NCBI GenBank assembly: GCA_963921825.1
Contig: OY997593.1
Location: forward strand, 58,760,039-58,824,038
Direction of reading: 5' to 3'
DNA: 64,000 nucleotides
DNA from: Erodium maritimum
Lineage: Eukaryota > Streptophyta > Magnoliopsida > Geraniales > Geraniaceae
Both the position numbers and the translations under genes were made by a program. Each line of letters starts with the position of its first letter. The first letter of the stretch is position 1. The notes under the pieces were generated by a model. The model did no database searches. It saw nothing but the letters and a program-made list of their open reading frames with translations, and was not told the origin of the DNA. This document shows, one piece after another, positions 22,665 to 34,300 of the stretch.

Positions 22665-23137
22665 AACCTAAATTTCTAAAAGTTTCACATTACTTCAAAA
22701 GAGTAGGCCGACATGAGAGTAATTTGAAAATCAAATACTACCCAGACGAATTTCGACAACTTAAAATATTGTTTAAACGTATTTTTGAATAAAATAGTTA
22801 TATCAAAAATAGCTAAATGGAATTATCTCAAAAGTATATTAAATATCTATAGGCTCAAAAGATGAAATATTAAATATATACCCCTGGTATGGATCATCTT
22901 ATCTAATTATTGTCGAGCATGGTAATTAATACTCTTTAGGAAATCATTAACCGTGTTCTTCCCCCACATGTATCTCATTGAAAATAATGAAGAAAGAATC
23001 CTTAAAACTTTATGATAGTAATGATTACATAGAAATAGATATTTTGGACATAAATGTTGGGAAGATATGTACAAAACTGTGCATGAATGATGTCAAAATC
23101 GCAAGAAATTACAAAAACCTAGACAATAACACTGCAG

Positions 23138-23153
23138 TATATATATATATAAA
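23138..23153 (+). promoter_or_regulatory. TATA box of the beta-1,3-glucanase gene
   Basis: An alternating TATATATATATATAAA run lies about 75-90 bp upstream of the ATG at 23228. Position and sequence fit a core TATA element. Confidence 0.6.
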
Positions 23154-23227
23154 GACAAAGAAAAGAGAAGAAAAACACAGTCAAACAAACAGAAATCAAT
23201 TGGTTGTAAGAAAAAAGTTACAAAAAG

Positions 23228-25023
23228 ATGGTGAAGCTCGCTCGATTCACAGCCTCAGCAATTGCATTACTTGTGATGATCCAGACGCTATCTTCATGTA
23301 CCGGTATTTTCTCTTTCCACAAAATCATTGACTCTATATATTTCATAGAAACATAATTACAATCAACTCATATCATTTCAGAATCATGTTTGTAATTTTT
23401 ACAAAAACGACATTCTAAAACTACTATGTCCGGTTGATTACAAAATTTATCCAATCTCTAAATGGCCATTTTATTTTTGTTCTAATTTTACCGTTTGTAC
23501 TTATAGGCGCAAATGCGACTGATTTTTATCAAAGAGTTTGATTTCAATTTGATGTTTAAATATTATACTCGACTTCAACCCGAATTTTTATCATATGGTA
23601 AGCTTATTTAATAAACAATATGAGCTGAAGCTTAGTCGTTGAATGATTGTGAATCGACTTGTTAAATATTTATTTTAAAATAAATATAAAATTTTATAAT
23701 ATTTATCTGTCACTTATTTATTTTTCACTTTCATATTTATATGTTTAAATGTGTATTGTGTGTATATATATATACTTATATGTACGCAAACAATATGAGC
23801 TAAAGTTTAGCTTTTGAATAGAATATCTGGTAATCTGTTTGAAAGTAGAACTCTATTTTTTTTGTTTCTTTATTTGAATTGAAATCGATCTATTTCATTT
23901 CAAATAAAACTCAAGTATGCTTGATATGAATCTTTGTAAAGATTCAAATTTCACCATTCAAGTAAAGGACTTAAAATATTGGGTAAGGGGGTGAAATGTT
24001 AGTACTTGGTAAATAATTTAAATCTTAATCATTTGATTAATACAAAATCAAATTCTTGCAGGAGAGCAGTTTGGAGTGAACTATGGATTAAACGGCAACA
24101 ATCTGCCATCGCCGGGACAGGTAGTGGAGATGTACAAGAAGTGCGGGATCGGGTTCATGAGGCTGTTCGAGCCGTACCCTGCCGTCCTCCAAGCTCTGGC
24201 CGCCTCCGGATCCAACATCAGGGTCGCTCTCGGGTGCCGAAACGAGGACCTGGCCGCCCTCGGAGGCGAGAGCCCTGACGCCGCCCACAAGTGGGTGGCC
24301 GCCAACATCGTCCCCTACAAGGACAGCGTCACCTTCACCTGGGTCACCCTCGGCAACGAGGCCATCCCCGGCCCCTTTGCCCAATCCATCCCCAGAGCAA
24401 TCATCAACATGCGCGCCGCTCTCGACGCCGTCGGCCTCAAATCCACCGCCGCCACCACCGTCGTCGCCATGACCGTCATCGGGGTCTCCTACCCTCCCTC
24501 CGCGGGCGCCTTCAGTGCGGAGTCAACACCCGTGATGACCGAGATCGCGGCCACCCTGACGAAGACCGGCGCGCCCCTGATCGTGAACGTGTACCCGTAC
24601 TTCGCGTACGCGTCGAATCCGGCGGACATCTCGCTGGAGTACGCGATGTTCGAGGCGAAGGAGGCGGTGGTCGACGGGGGGCTGAAGTACACGAGCCTGT
24701 TCGACGCGATGGTGGACAGCGTGTACGCGGCGCTGGAGAAGGTGGGGGGCGAGTACCTGTGGGTGGTGGTGGGCGAGAGCGGGTGGCCCAGCGCCGGAGC
24801 GGAGCACGCCACCGTGGAGAACGCGAGGAGGTACAATTCGAAGCTGAGGGAGCAGGTGACTGGGAGGACGGGGACGCCGAGAAGGCCGAGCAATTACTTG
24901 AACACGTTCGTATTCGCGATGTTCAACGAGAACCTGAAGCAGGCGGGAGTCGAGCAGAACTTCGGCCTCTTCAAGCCGGACATGTCCCCGGTTTACCCTC
25001 TCTTCCCTGCCTGTAGCGCCTGA
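23228..25023 (+). CDS. Glucan endo-1,3-beta-glucosidase, GH17 (345 aa, 2 exons)
   Basis: The exons are 23228-23303 and 24062-25023 with a GT-AG intron at codon 26. Exon 1 encodes a signal peptide (MVKLARF then ALLVMIQTL, residues 1-25), as in most GH17 genes, where the intron interrupts the signal region. The mature start is near EQFGVNYG. The catalytic acid lies in TLGNEAIPG (Glu125) and the nucleophile in VVVGESGWPSAG (Glu264), the GH17 signature. The protein ends FPACSA with no vacuolar C-terminal extension and no X8/CBM43 or GPI tail, so secretion to the apoplast is likely. It hydrolyses beta-1,3-glucan (callose or fungal wall), like PR-2 proteins. Exon 2 is strikingly G+C-rich at third positions next to AT-rich surroundings. 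Starting the protein inside exon 2 would lose the signal peptide. Confidence 0.95.
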
Positions 25024-25254
25024 TGCTATTATTAAAGGCATACTCAAACTTGAAATACTCCATGTTCAATATTGAAAGCTGTAAGAGGGACTTGTACACA
25101 ATACCCGAAATCAATAATCGTCAAATTTGCTTAACAAGACATACATGGTAACAATGCCCAAAACAAGTCTTGTGCGAAAACTCACACTCGAATCCTAACA
25201 ACAAAATATAGAACTTCATAAAAGAGTTGTTTTCCAAAATTATTATTTACTAAG

Positions 25255-26327
25255 TACGGGTGCTCAACGGGCGGGTATTCGGCCCGGTGGCCCAATGCCC
25301 AGACCCGACCGGTTCAAAATGGAATGGGCTGAAGCCAACCTGACCCGGATCCGGTTTTATATGAGTGGTTCAGGTTTTGGGGTCGGCAGGTGAGCGGGTC
25401 AACGATTATTGGGCGGGTCTGATATGATGGGCCGGAATACAGGCCCAATGACAACAAAACTCTTTTTAATTATATTATTTGATAGTAAATAAATATTATA
25501 TCATTATACATAAAAACAAATTAAGTCCCTGGTTGAACTTTCTTATGTCCTTTTATATTTTATATAATATTCTAATAAAATCATAATTATATTTATTATA
25601 TTATCTAATAAATTTTGTCCAACCACTACACCGGTATACTTCTCAAGGTCCTTTTTCGTTTCTCAAAAACTTTACTTCTCTAAGATTAATGAACATTTAA
25701 CTTAAAGGTAAATATCAAAAAGCCTCACAAAAGTATACGCGATTATCACTTTACTACACAAATGTAAAAACGTTTCACATGGCCCCCCAAACTTCCCGAA
25801 TTTACATAAGTTTCAACTTATTTGTATGAGGCTTCTTTTATGTACATTCGAAAAGTTTGAGGGGCCGTATGAAATATTTTACATTTGTATAGTAAAGTGA
25901 TAATCGCATATATCTGTATGAGGCTTTTTGATATTTACCCTTAACTTAATTGTTTCTTCATTTCTTGTTTCTCTTTACTCCATACCTTCTATTTTTTGGT
26001 GAGCTTTCAACATAGAGATAGAATAACAACCGGGAGGAATGTTCTACATCAGAAAATGGAACATGCTTTGTGTCAACGACAATCTTCCTTGAAGCTTCCA
26101 ATGAGAAAGAGTACGGTGGAGCCGACCCAACTCATATATCACCACCGGGCGGGCCGGTTTTATCCGTCGGGTGTAAAGGCTTCACCGGCCACCCACTCGG
26201 AAAGAGTCGGACAGCATTTTATACTACATGTGCCCAATCCAGAATTCGGCGATCAGGTCGTCGGCGGGTCCAGTGACGGTCGGGGCTGGACGGGTCACCG
26301 GATACCGGATACTTTTGAGCACCCCTA
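25255..26327. mobile_element. hAT-like element, 1.07 kb, 8-bp TSD
   Basis: The left end TACGGGTGCTCAA is matched by an inverted right end TTGAGCACCCCTA. The flanks TTACTAAG (25247-25254) and TTACCAAG (26328-26335) form an 8-bp TSD with one mismatch. The terminal motif GGGTGCTCA and the 8-bp TSD fit hAT. Overlapping frames at 25996-26397 have no recognised domain. A Mutator-type MITE is nested inside. Confidence 0.8.
25706..25940. mobile_element. Mutator-type MITE, 235 bp, 9-bp TSD, nested in hAT
   Basis: The inverted ends are AGGTAAATATCAAAAAGCCTC and GAGGCTTTTTGATATTTACCC, with one mismatch at the tip. The perfect 9-bp TSD is TTAACTTAA (25697-25705 and 25941-25949). Its G-rich tips and TT-starting TSD match the other Mutator-type elements in the window. 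Confidence 0.86.
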
Positions 26328-27240
26328 TTACCAAGGTTATATGCATCTATTTTACTGTCACGCCCCAAATCCGGTTTTGACCAAACTTGAGACGTGAACA
26401 GAATTTGTAAAGAAAAGGATAGTTAGCAATTATAAACCTTTGAAATAGATAAGTAAATCTCCTCAAATCAGCAAATAAAGTTCGGAATCTCCAGTGAGTC
26501 ACAGCTCAACAAGTAAAGTAGTAAGTAAACGTTTAGTGCGACGGCCAACATAAGTCTAAACTAAAACCCGAGATCACGGAAGCTCCCAAGCCTCTCCTCT
26601 CTAGACATCAGATACTCCTGTAAAACAGTAAGAGAAACAAAGGGGTGAGCTTACGCCCAGTAGGAAAAACCTTAACAATTCACCCTTGAATCAACATTAA
26701 TACTGTGTAAACGGATGACTTAAATAAGAGTCAACGCGACCACAATGAAATAAAGCGTAACAATTGAGAAAAGGTAAGTATGATGTGACAATAAACAACT
26801 GAAGTAGAGTAAGATAAATACGATGAAGGAAAGTATAACTGAGATGGAATACGATAGAATCGTATTCTCGAAACTAACAATAACTTGAAAGGTTCCATAA
26901 CAGAATTAACATAAGATATCATAACGACAAGATGGGAGTAATTGTTATTACGTCAACCACCTGCTTTCTCAAGCCTCCGATCCATGAATAGAATTTAGTG
27001 TCACCTCGGTCCCCACACTCCGATCCACTAAAGTATTCATATCATATCGGATTTTCCCTCGGTCCGGAGGGAGACATATATATGTCAGAGTACCGGACAC
27101 CATCCCATAGGGATGCTCGCGTCTGGTATTCTCGAAAGTGTCTCCAAAGGACCATAATCATAGGGAACCAAGGTAGTGCTCCCGTAGGACGCATACCATT
27201 GAGTAAAACCTTAGAACCCAACTCTCATGAGGTAATCTCA

Positions 27241-27380
27241 TCAATATCCCGTAGGATCTACCGAGTCGTAGGCTCCTCACATCACTCAATATCCCGTAGG
27301 ATCTGCCGAGCCGTAGGCTCCTCACATCACTCAATATCCCGTAGGATCTGCCGAGCCATAGGCTCCTCACATCACTCAAT
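27241..27380. repeat. 45-bp tandem repeat, three copies
   Basis: Units starting TCAATATCCCGTAGGATCT begin at 27241, 27286 and 27331 and are nearly identical. The array lies within the solo LTR. Confidence 0.9.
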
Positions 27381-27450
27381 TAACCACTCCATAATCACCC
27401 AATAACCACTGCCTCTGTCGAACGCCAACCATCATAACGGCACCGGATTA

Positions 27451-27473
27451 CCCCCCCCCCCCCCCCCCCCCCC
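27451..27473. repeat. Run of 23 C residues
   Basis: An uninterrupted C run sits inside CACCGGATTA-C(n)-GGTG. The same context with 16 C occurs at 60751-60766 in a related LTR, so the run belongs to the LTR family. Its exact length is likely unreliable in the assembly. Confidence 0.9.
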
Positions 27474-29954
27474 GGTGTAGTTCCAAACCAAACGACAAAC
27501 AGACGAACCAATACACGAACATACATTTCAAGAAATAGGGGTAAAGGAACAAGTAATTCATTCATCCCTCAAGTAACACAAGTCGGAACACTCTTTCATC
27601 ACAACCAATATTGTTTCATACTTACCGTACACTTACCTGTCACCAACCATCGGTACATCGATCACCTGATTGTACCCCTTTGGTACAATCAGTCATACTC
27701 GATCATCCGTTCAATCGACAATTATAATAACATAAATATTAAATCAACCAAGTATACATTCAACCAATCAGTCATCATGTGAACACACCGAATAGCATTC
27801 AATCATACGAGCTAAACTAGTTTCATTAGACTCTTAAGTTAACCGAGCAATTAGCGACCAAACATGTGAACCTAACACACAACTAATCCGAGAGCTCTTC
27901 ACAGCCTCTCTACCAGTACAATCAAATTCCCAAGTATTGAAAGCACACTTCACTAATTGTCATCGTCCTAAACATGCATACTAGACTCGTCCATTTATTA
28001 GTAATTGAAATCCGATTATTCTAGTTATTCGTGTCCTATAGGCAATTCTAGGACCTTTCCGATTTTATCATCCTGATCATGCATTCTAAGCGGTAAATAC
28101 GTAATTAAGACTTTCCCTACCTTGCGGTCTTCCTACGAACAAATACTCCTATCAACAGCTGTCCGGCTCGCCTTGTCACCTCGGCGAAGTCCCAGCTACG
28201 AATCTGGGTTTACACACAAACGATCCAAAATCAGACAGGGTCCTGACTACCCAGTTCTTTAAATTAACAGGTTTTCATTTCCGTTGATTAAACCGTTTAA
28301 ACCGATAAAGTCCGACTTAGTCTCAGGTGTCGTTTAAATCAGTTTTAAATTTAATTAAACAAAACAGTCCCAAACGGTCCGTGTCCGATCCAGTCCCGGA
28401 GTCATGCCCGAGTCCGGACCCGAAGATCAGAATCAGTCCGGGCCATGGCCCAGACCAGATTCGAACCCAAGGCCCAAATCCTGTCCAGGCCGAGGCCCAG
28501 CTGAGTTCCGAGCCCAAGCCCAAGGACTCTACCTCGTCCGATCTGAGCTGGGAACGGCGATGGCTAGGGCTAGGGTTCCGGCGACTCCGGCGGCGGTGAC
28601 GACAGGTAAGCACAGGGGTTTCTGACGTCGGTGACGGCTCGAGAACTCGAAGGGACGGGTGCAGGGGCTAGAGCCGAGCTCTTCCAGCCAGTTGTGATGG
28701 CCAAAGGGCTCTCCGGCGCGCGAGTTCCAGATTTGGAACTCGAGCGCTCCGGCGACGCTCTCAGGTTCCGTCCGACTTCGGAGTGAGCTTGGAGCTCGAG
28801 GTTTCAAGCGAAGAAGAAGGTGGGGGGGGTGATTCTGGTGAGCGTTAACTCACCGTCGATGAATCCCCACGGATCTGGTACGGTGGTGCTCGGAATCGGC
28901 GGTGGCGGTCGGGAATCGAAGAGGGAGAGGACGGGTGGAGCTCTCTTCTGGGTTTTTGGTACGACGGTAGAAGAAGACGGCGAAGAAGAAGGGGACGGCG
29001 GGTGCGAGGTCGGAGAAGAAGAAAGGACGGTGGCCGGGGAAGGAGAGTGGGAACGGCGGCGGTGGGTTTCTGGGTCGTCGGGAGAGGGAGCCGAGGTCTC
29101 GCCTCGGGAGTGGTGCGCGGAAAATGAGGCTGAAGTGGCGAGGGAGGGGTTTTAAGGGTAGGGTTTGGGGAGACGGGCCTTGGGCCGATCCTGGTGCGCG
29201 TGAGTAACGGGCCTGGTCTGGCTCGGCCCAAAACCGAGTCTGATCAGGCCCAAGCCTGAAACCTCTATTCCTTTTTTTTTTACAACAAACTTGATGCAAA
29301 AACAACCCCTTTAGTAATAGTTCGCACTTTAAAACCCTTTTAAACCAAACCGGGTTTTACATTTACGATCACGATAATAAATGTTTTTTAACAAAAGTTG
29401 CGATAATTTATTAATAATATATGGAAGTCATTACAACAAGTAGGGCCCCAGAATGTCCTTGATCAAAAACTCTTGAGAAATATTGATCGTAGCTACGAAA
29501 GTTTTTGGAGAAGTATGATAACTTAACAAAATTAACAAACTGAAGAGAATCGCTCAAAATGGTGCCTAGACGATACTTGATCCCATAGAGATAACTCTTT
29601 TCGTCATGAGGAGTACAACCGAACCTGAACTCAACAATAGTACCAGGATGATGGGCTTGAGTCAGGGACTCCTCCCTAGGTAGGTCCTTGAAGCCTCGGA
29701 AGTCTAACATTTCTTCTAGCGGAGCTGCTTACCAGCCTTTGTCTGGTCTTCATGAAGTTCCTCTGCAGATTCTCTCTTCTTAAATAAAAAAAAATGTCTA
29801 TTTCATTTTTCATCCATTTCTAGGATGAGTGGTCGAAAGAGGGTCCCTTGTCCCAATCTGTATAAATGGGCTATACTATTTATACAGATATGGGAGAGGA
29901 GTGCTTTCAATCCCTGTTTTTGTATATCTCTTCGTTCCTGGTTCGTTTATTCAT

Positions 29955-30027
29955 AGCGAGTAGAGCCGTTTGGTAGCCTGCAAGGCTAATAACCTTGAGT
30001 TCATGGGTTCAAATATCATCCCTGCAA
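29955..30027 (+). pseudogene. Degraded tRNA-fMet-like copy 1
   Basis: The sequence follows the plastid trnfM body (TAGAGCCGTTTGGTAGCC ... CAAGG ... CCTTG) but the anticodon loop reads CTAATAA instead of CTCATAA. The T-arm and acceptor stem are also damaged. It directly precedes a better-preserved copy. Confidence 0.65.
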
Positions 30028-30101
30028 CGCGGAGTAGAGCGACTTGGTAGCGTGCAAGGCTCATAACCTTGAGGTCACGGGTTCAAATCCCGTCTACGCA
30101 A
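30028..30101 (+). pseudogene. trnfM-CAU: Plastid-type tRNA-fMet(CAU), near-intact copy 2
   Basis: The cloverleaf is readable. The anticodon stem CAAGG/CCTTG encloses CTCATAA (CAU), and the T-arm is ACGGG-TTCAAAT-CCCGT. The unpaired C1-A72 typical of initiator tRNA is present. One acceptor-stem pair (G5 against A68) and one D-stem pair are mismatched, and the context is nuclear repeats, so it is called a pseudogene of plastid origin. Confidence 0.72.
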
Positions 30102-31332
30102 CATTAACATCTTTTGCCAAAAAATATATAGGAAAAATAAAGTTGTATAGTATTCCAATCAAACTCATTCTAAAGATTAGAAATAAACAAAGGATAAGGC
30201 AAGTGGACCTCATAACTATATCTCTATTATGATATTTGATATTAAAGGTCGATCGGGATGAAATGAAATTATAAGAGTGCCTTTTTTATTTCATATTTCT
30301 TTGGACTTCGAATAAGTTTGTCGCTATTTCTCGTTGAATCTCCTTCTTAGCCTAGAAGTTCTACAGAATAAAAAAAATAGATTCTCTCCTCCTTCCATCA
30401 TAGAGAAAGGCTTATTCTAAGTCACGACAGAAGCACCCTTGTCTGTTCAATAATTTTATTTGATTCCAGAATGCAATAGAAATTTATATTACTATCAATA
30501 TCATTATATTTTTATAAATTATAAATAGATAGGATCATAGCCTCATGTACTAAATATTTTGAAAATGACGTGAGGGTCGCTTTTGTTCCGACAATGTAAT
30601 GGAAAAGGAATGGAGAATGAGCGTGAGAAAGAGACTTTCTATTTAAAGTTTTCACTTTTCTATTATTAAATTTAATACAATAGCAATATTCAATAATAAC
30701 AATATTCAATACAATAGGTTTGAGGTTAACGATGAAAAGCCTGGAGGACTTAGTGGTCTTGTTGCAACCGTCACCCAATCCGTGACATAGGACTTCTCAA
30801 GCTTATCTGGCTTGAATTCCAGGAGGAAATCATGAAACCTCCCCAGCACCTCCATATCAATCAAGGACCACATGACCGATTCAGCCGCAGTTGTAGCAGA
30901 ATTTGGGGAGCCGATCATAGGTCAGGATGACCCTAATCAGATCTAGGAACTCTCGAAACCTCATAAACATAGTCCGACGAAGGGGACGGTGGAACTCTAT
31001 CCATAAACGAACTTAAATAGTCCCTCCCCAACATAAGCCACGTTGATCACACAGGACATCCACGTACTCCCCTAGCGAGGCTTTGATGATTCCCCAATAG
31101 CCTTCGTACGAACCGATGGCGAGATACCCCTTTCATGTACCCATAGTTGGATATGATCCAATTTGGGGAGATCCCTAGCCATCGGGTTCACTATCTCTCA
31201 TAGCATCAACGAGTATCCATTGAAGCACCAAGGCTCGTTTATGTGAAGCTAAGACCTAGCCTCTTGAGATTAAAAGGAGGAGTCGTAGGTCTTAGTATCC
31301 AGGTCCTTCACCACCAAGCCGGACGTCGAATG

Positions 31333-34300
31333 TGTAAAGAACGCCTCGTTTTAATGATTTAAAAGAGTAAACTTTTCCCCAATTTGAAACTTCAGGGTGG
31401 GAAATTGCAACGAGTGAAAATTTAAAAAGAAAATATAAAAAAAAGATGAGAGAATTTGGACTGAGATGGAAATTGGGCCAAGCTTGGGCCCAATCAGAAG
31501 CGAGCCCAAGCCCGCACGCAAAGCCGAGCTCAATGACGCGCGAGGTCCAACCCTACTTTAGACTAACCCTAAAACGCGACTTTTCGCATCTCATTTCTGT
31601 GCACGATTACCGAGGCGTCTTCAACCTCACCTCCTCTCTCTCTCGTTCTCTCTCAGCCTCCCCGGAGTTCACGACGCCTCGCCCTCGATCCTTCCTCTGT
31701 TCCTCTCCTTCTCCCTCGCACCAGCGTCACCATCGCCACCTCACCTCACCTTCTTCTTCCCTTCAGAGTTCAACCAAGCCTCACCGTGTGCGAAGCGAGA
31801 CGACGCTCGAGAGTTCATCCTCTGGTTCGTCCTCTACGAGCTCGAATCGAGCTTCCTCTCACCCTTTTCCTTCTTCCCCACCCTCTCTTCGCCTGAAAAC
31901 CCATCGAGACGAGCTCGATTGGGTCGGTTTCAGGTGGTTTCATCGTCGGAGAAGCTAGGGCTCGCCAGATCAGAGACGGGAGCGAGCGTGGGTTCACGCT
32001 CAAGCCACCGCCGCCACGGCTACGGCCTCGCCGTGAACCTGACGCTCGTCTCATCCCTCTTTTCTCCCTCCACGACCTCACCTGACACCGTAGACGACGG
32101 CCGGAGAAACTCTGGCTCGTCGGAGCTAGAACGAGCTCGGACACGAGCCTGGCAGGCCTTGGGCTAAGTTGAGAGTGGGTCGGGCGGCCTTGGGCCAACG
32201 CTCGAGACTTGGTCCAGGCCCAGGTCGAGACCGGGTCCTGGACTCGGGCGTGAACCGGGTCCGGACCGGGTCTGACTCGGGTCTGGGTCGGGTCTAGAGT
32301 CGGGTTCGGGTCGGATTTGGGTCCGGTCGGGTCAGGCTTCTGGACCGGGTCGGATTCGGGGCTGGTTCTCGGATCAGGGTCGGACAGTTTTATTAATTAA
32401 TTAATTTAATTTATTTCACTTTAAAATGGTAATTAAATGACTTTTTGGACAATTCCGAGGACTTTGGACATATCGGGACTGATTGGACTTTTTACCTGTT
32501 AAAAACCCAGACTTGGACTTCACCCAAGAAGACCGGAGTTAGGCCAGGACGTCAGCAGCTAGGAGACACAGCTGTTGTGATCGTCTTGAGGTAGGGAAAG
32601 TTGCGGATACCGCTTTAATTACGGAAAGATACTAGCATGCATGTTTAGGAATTAATAATAAACCGGAAAGGTCCTAGTTGGCATATAGGATGTGATTCAC
32701 TAGAATAGACGCTTTCGATTACTAAATACCGGACGAGTCTTAGTAACATGTAGGATGTGATTCACTAGCTATACTCGCTTTCTTCTCTTGGGAATTGTCG
32801 TGCTGGTAGATGGGCCATGTCGAGCCTTAGGATTGCGTGTTGTGTGCTATAACCGTTGTGTGAGAGTCTAAATAAGATTATACTCGGTGTTGCATGATGT
32901 GACTGTGTGTGGGCAAATGTGCCATGTTTGATAACGTGAACCCTTGGTTGTGATATGACCGGGTGAGTGAGACCGGATGTGTGATGTATTGAGACGTTCC
33001 GGTTGGTATAACGAAACCAATAATGGCTTTGTGCTGGGTGTTATACCATGTTTGTGTGTTCCAAGAGACGGCGTAGCCGGAGTGGTACTTACGCCGAGGG
33101 ATGTTTCCGGTATAGTGTATCGAGGCCAGGGATGGGGTGATCAGTATCCCGATGACTCGTAGTCCGGGACGGTGTACGACCGAAGTATGTGCCGGTCCAG
33201 TATGTATGGTGAGTATTGCCCCGAATATGTGTGATGGGAAGACATCGGAATGAGGGATTTTCGATCGAGGATGTTACCCTCAGTCTTAGTGAGAGGAAGA
33301 TATCAGGACTGATGTTGTGTGGTCCAATACGATATAAGTGGCTTAGTGCAAATGGCTTTGTGCATTCAATGACGTTGGAAACTGTTGTACGTTATCTGTG
33401 TGTGTCTCGTTGTGTGTTTTATACATGTTGGTTGGCTTTGTGCGTATTTCTAAGTATGTTTATGACTTTTTCTAAAGTGATCGGTAACTTGGTGTCGGGA
33501 CCGAGGCTTTGCGTTCTGGTACGACATAATTGGAACGGGCCGTGATAGCCGGGGAGGTTGGAAATGGTTGTACTAGGTCATGGGTGATTCTGTTGTGTGT
33601 GATGTGCATGTTGATTGGCTTTGTGCGTTGTTTTAAGTGTGATTTGAGTCTTGTGAGAGTGTTTGGTGACCTGAGGTGCTGTTATACTTTATTCCTGTGT
33701 TGCCGTGTGAGTACGCACGTGTGATCGGTTGTGAGATAGCCGTGGGCGTTGTTCACTGAGAATTGTTAGGTGGTGAGTATCAAGAGTTAGTTGCGAAAAG
33801 TGGTATGGGTTCGGTTCATTGTGAGTTTGTTTTACAGGTTGTGCCTAAGCATGGTTGTAAAAATCGGGCTAGGCGCCCGCCCAGGCGGCGCCTAGGCCCC
33901 GATTGCATGTAATCGGGCGTTGCTGGGCGTTTTACCGACTCGGAGTCGATTAATCGGATAAGTCGGGCCTAGGCGGCCGACTAACCGAGTCGGGCGGCCG
34001 AGTAGAAGAGCTGATTAGACGGGCCAGGCCACAATTAAGCTGGCCCAACTTCACATCCACAGCCCACTTTGCCTTGTCTGAGACTGAGGTGAACGTACCA
34101 CTATCCTCTCTCTCTTTTATAACCAAGGCATCAATTCACTTCTGTATTTTTTTCCGGTGTGGGACTATTCTTTGCAAATGTTTTATTCCATTTTTTTAAA
34201 TCCACAAATAAAGCAGTCATTTCATATTTTTCACGATTTTATCTTTCTTTGGCTTTATCCATTCCATACATTCAATTCTAAAACTCGGTACATTAATACA

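Larger units (their letters stand above)
26356..29361 (-). mobile_element. Solo LTR, gypsy family, 3.0 kb
   Basis: On the + strand it starts TGTCACGCCCCAAATCCGG and ends GGGTTTTACA, so the sense copy runs TGTAAA...GGGGCGTGACA. A perfect 5-bp TSD TTTAC flanks it (26351-26355 and 29362-29366). There is no internal coding region, primer-binding site or second LTR, so this is a recombination-derived solo LTR. Inside are a 45-bp triple repeat, a 23-C run and a GC-rich block around 28380-29230 with no supported gene. Confidence 0.88.
29785..30700 (+). other. Plastid-like DNA segment in nuclear repeats (NUPT candidate)
   Basis: This block carries two tandem tRNA-fMet-like sequences resembling plastid trnfM-CAU. 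The AT-rich sequence that follows looks unlike the surrounding LINE and reads like plastid intergenic DNA. LINE-like sequence lies on both sides. Outer limits are inferred from where LINE similarity stops; only the tRNA part is strongly supported. Confidence 0.55.

Noticed and set aside
24291-25016. 241-codon open frame overlapping the glucanase
   Set aside because: It is a different frame of a GC-rich exon, Arg/His-rich and without motifs; the GH17 frame has the catalytic signatures.
25996-26397. 133-codon frame with a second overlapping frame
   Set aside because: It spans the hAT element's right end and runs into the LTR, so it cannot be a conserved gene.
28820-29305. Overlapping GC-rich open frames on both strands
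   Set aside because: They are part of the sense 5' block of the solo LTR; low-complexity Arg/Pro/Glu-rich translations with no motifs.
30028-30101. Functional nuclear tRNA-Met gene
   Set aside because: The plastid-type sequence has stem mismatches and a tandem degraded copy inside a LINE; a nuclear initiator tRNA has a different sequence.
31446-31958. 170-codon Ser/Arg-rich open frame
   Set aside because: It lies in the GC-rich 5' block of a solo LTR, is low complexity, and overlaps a comparable frame on the other strand; no support as a gene.
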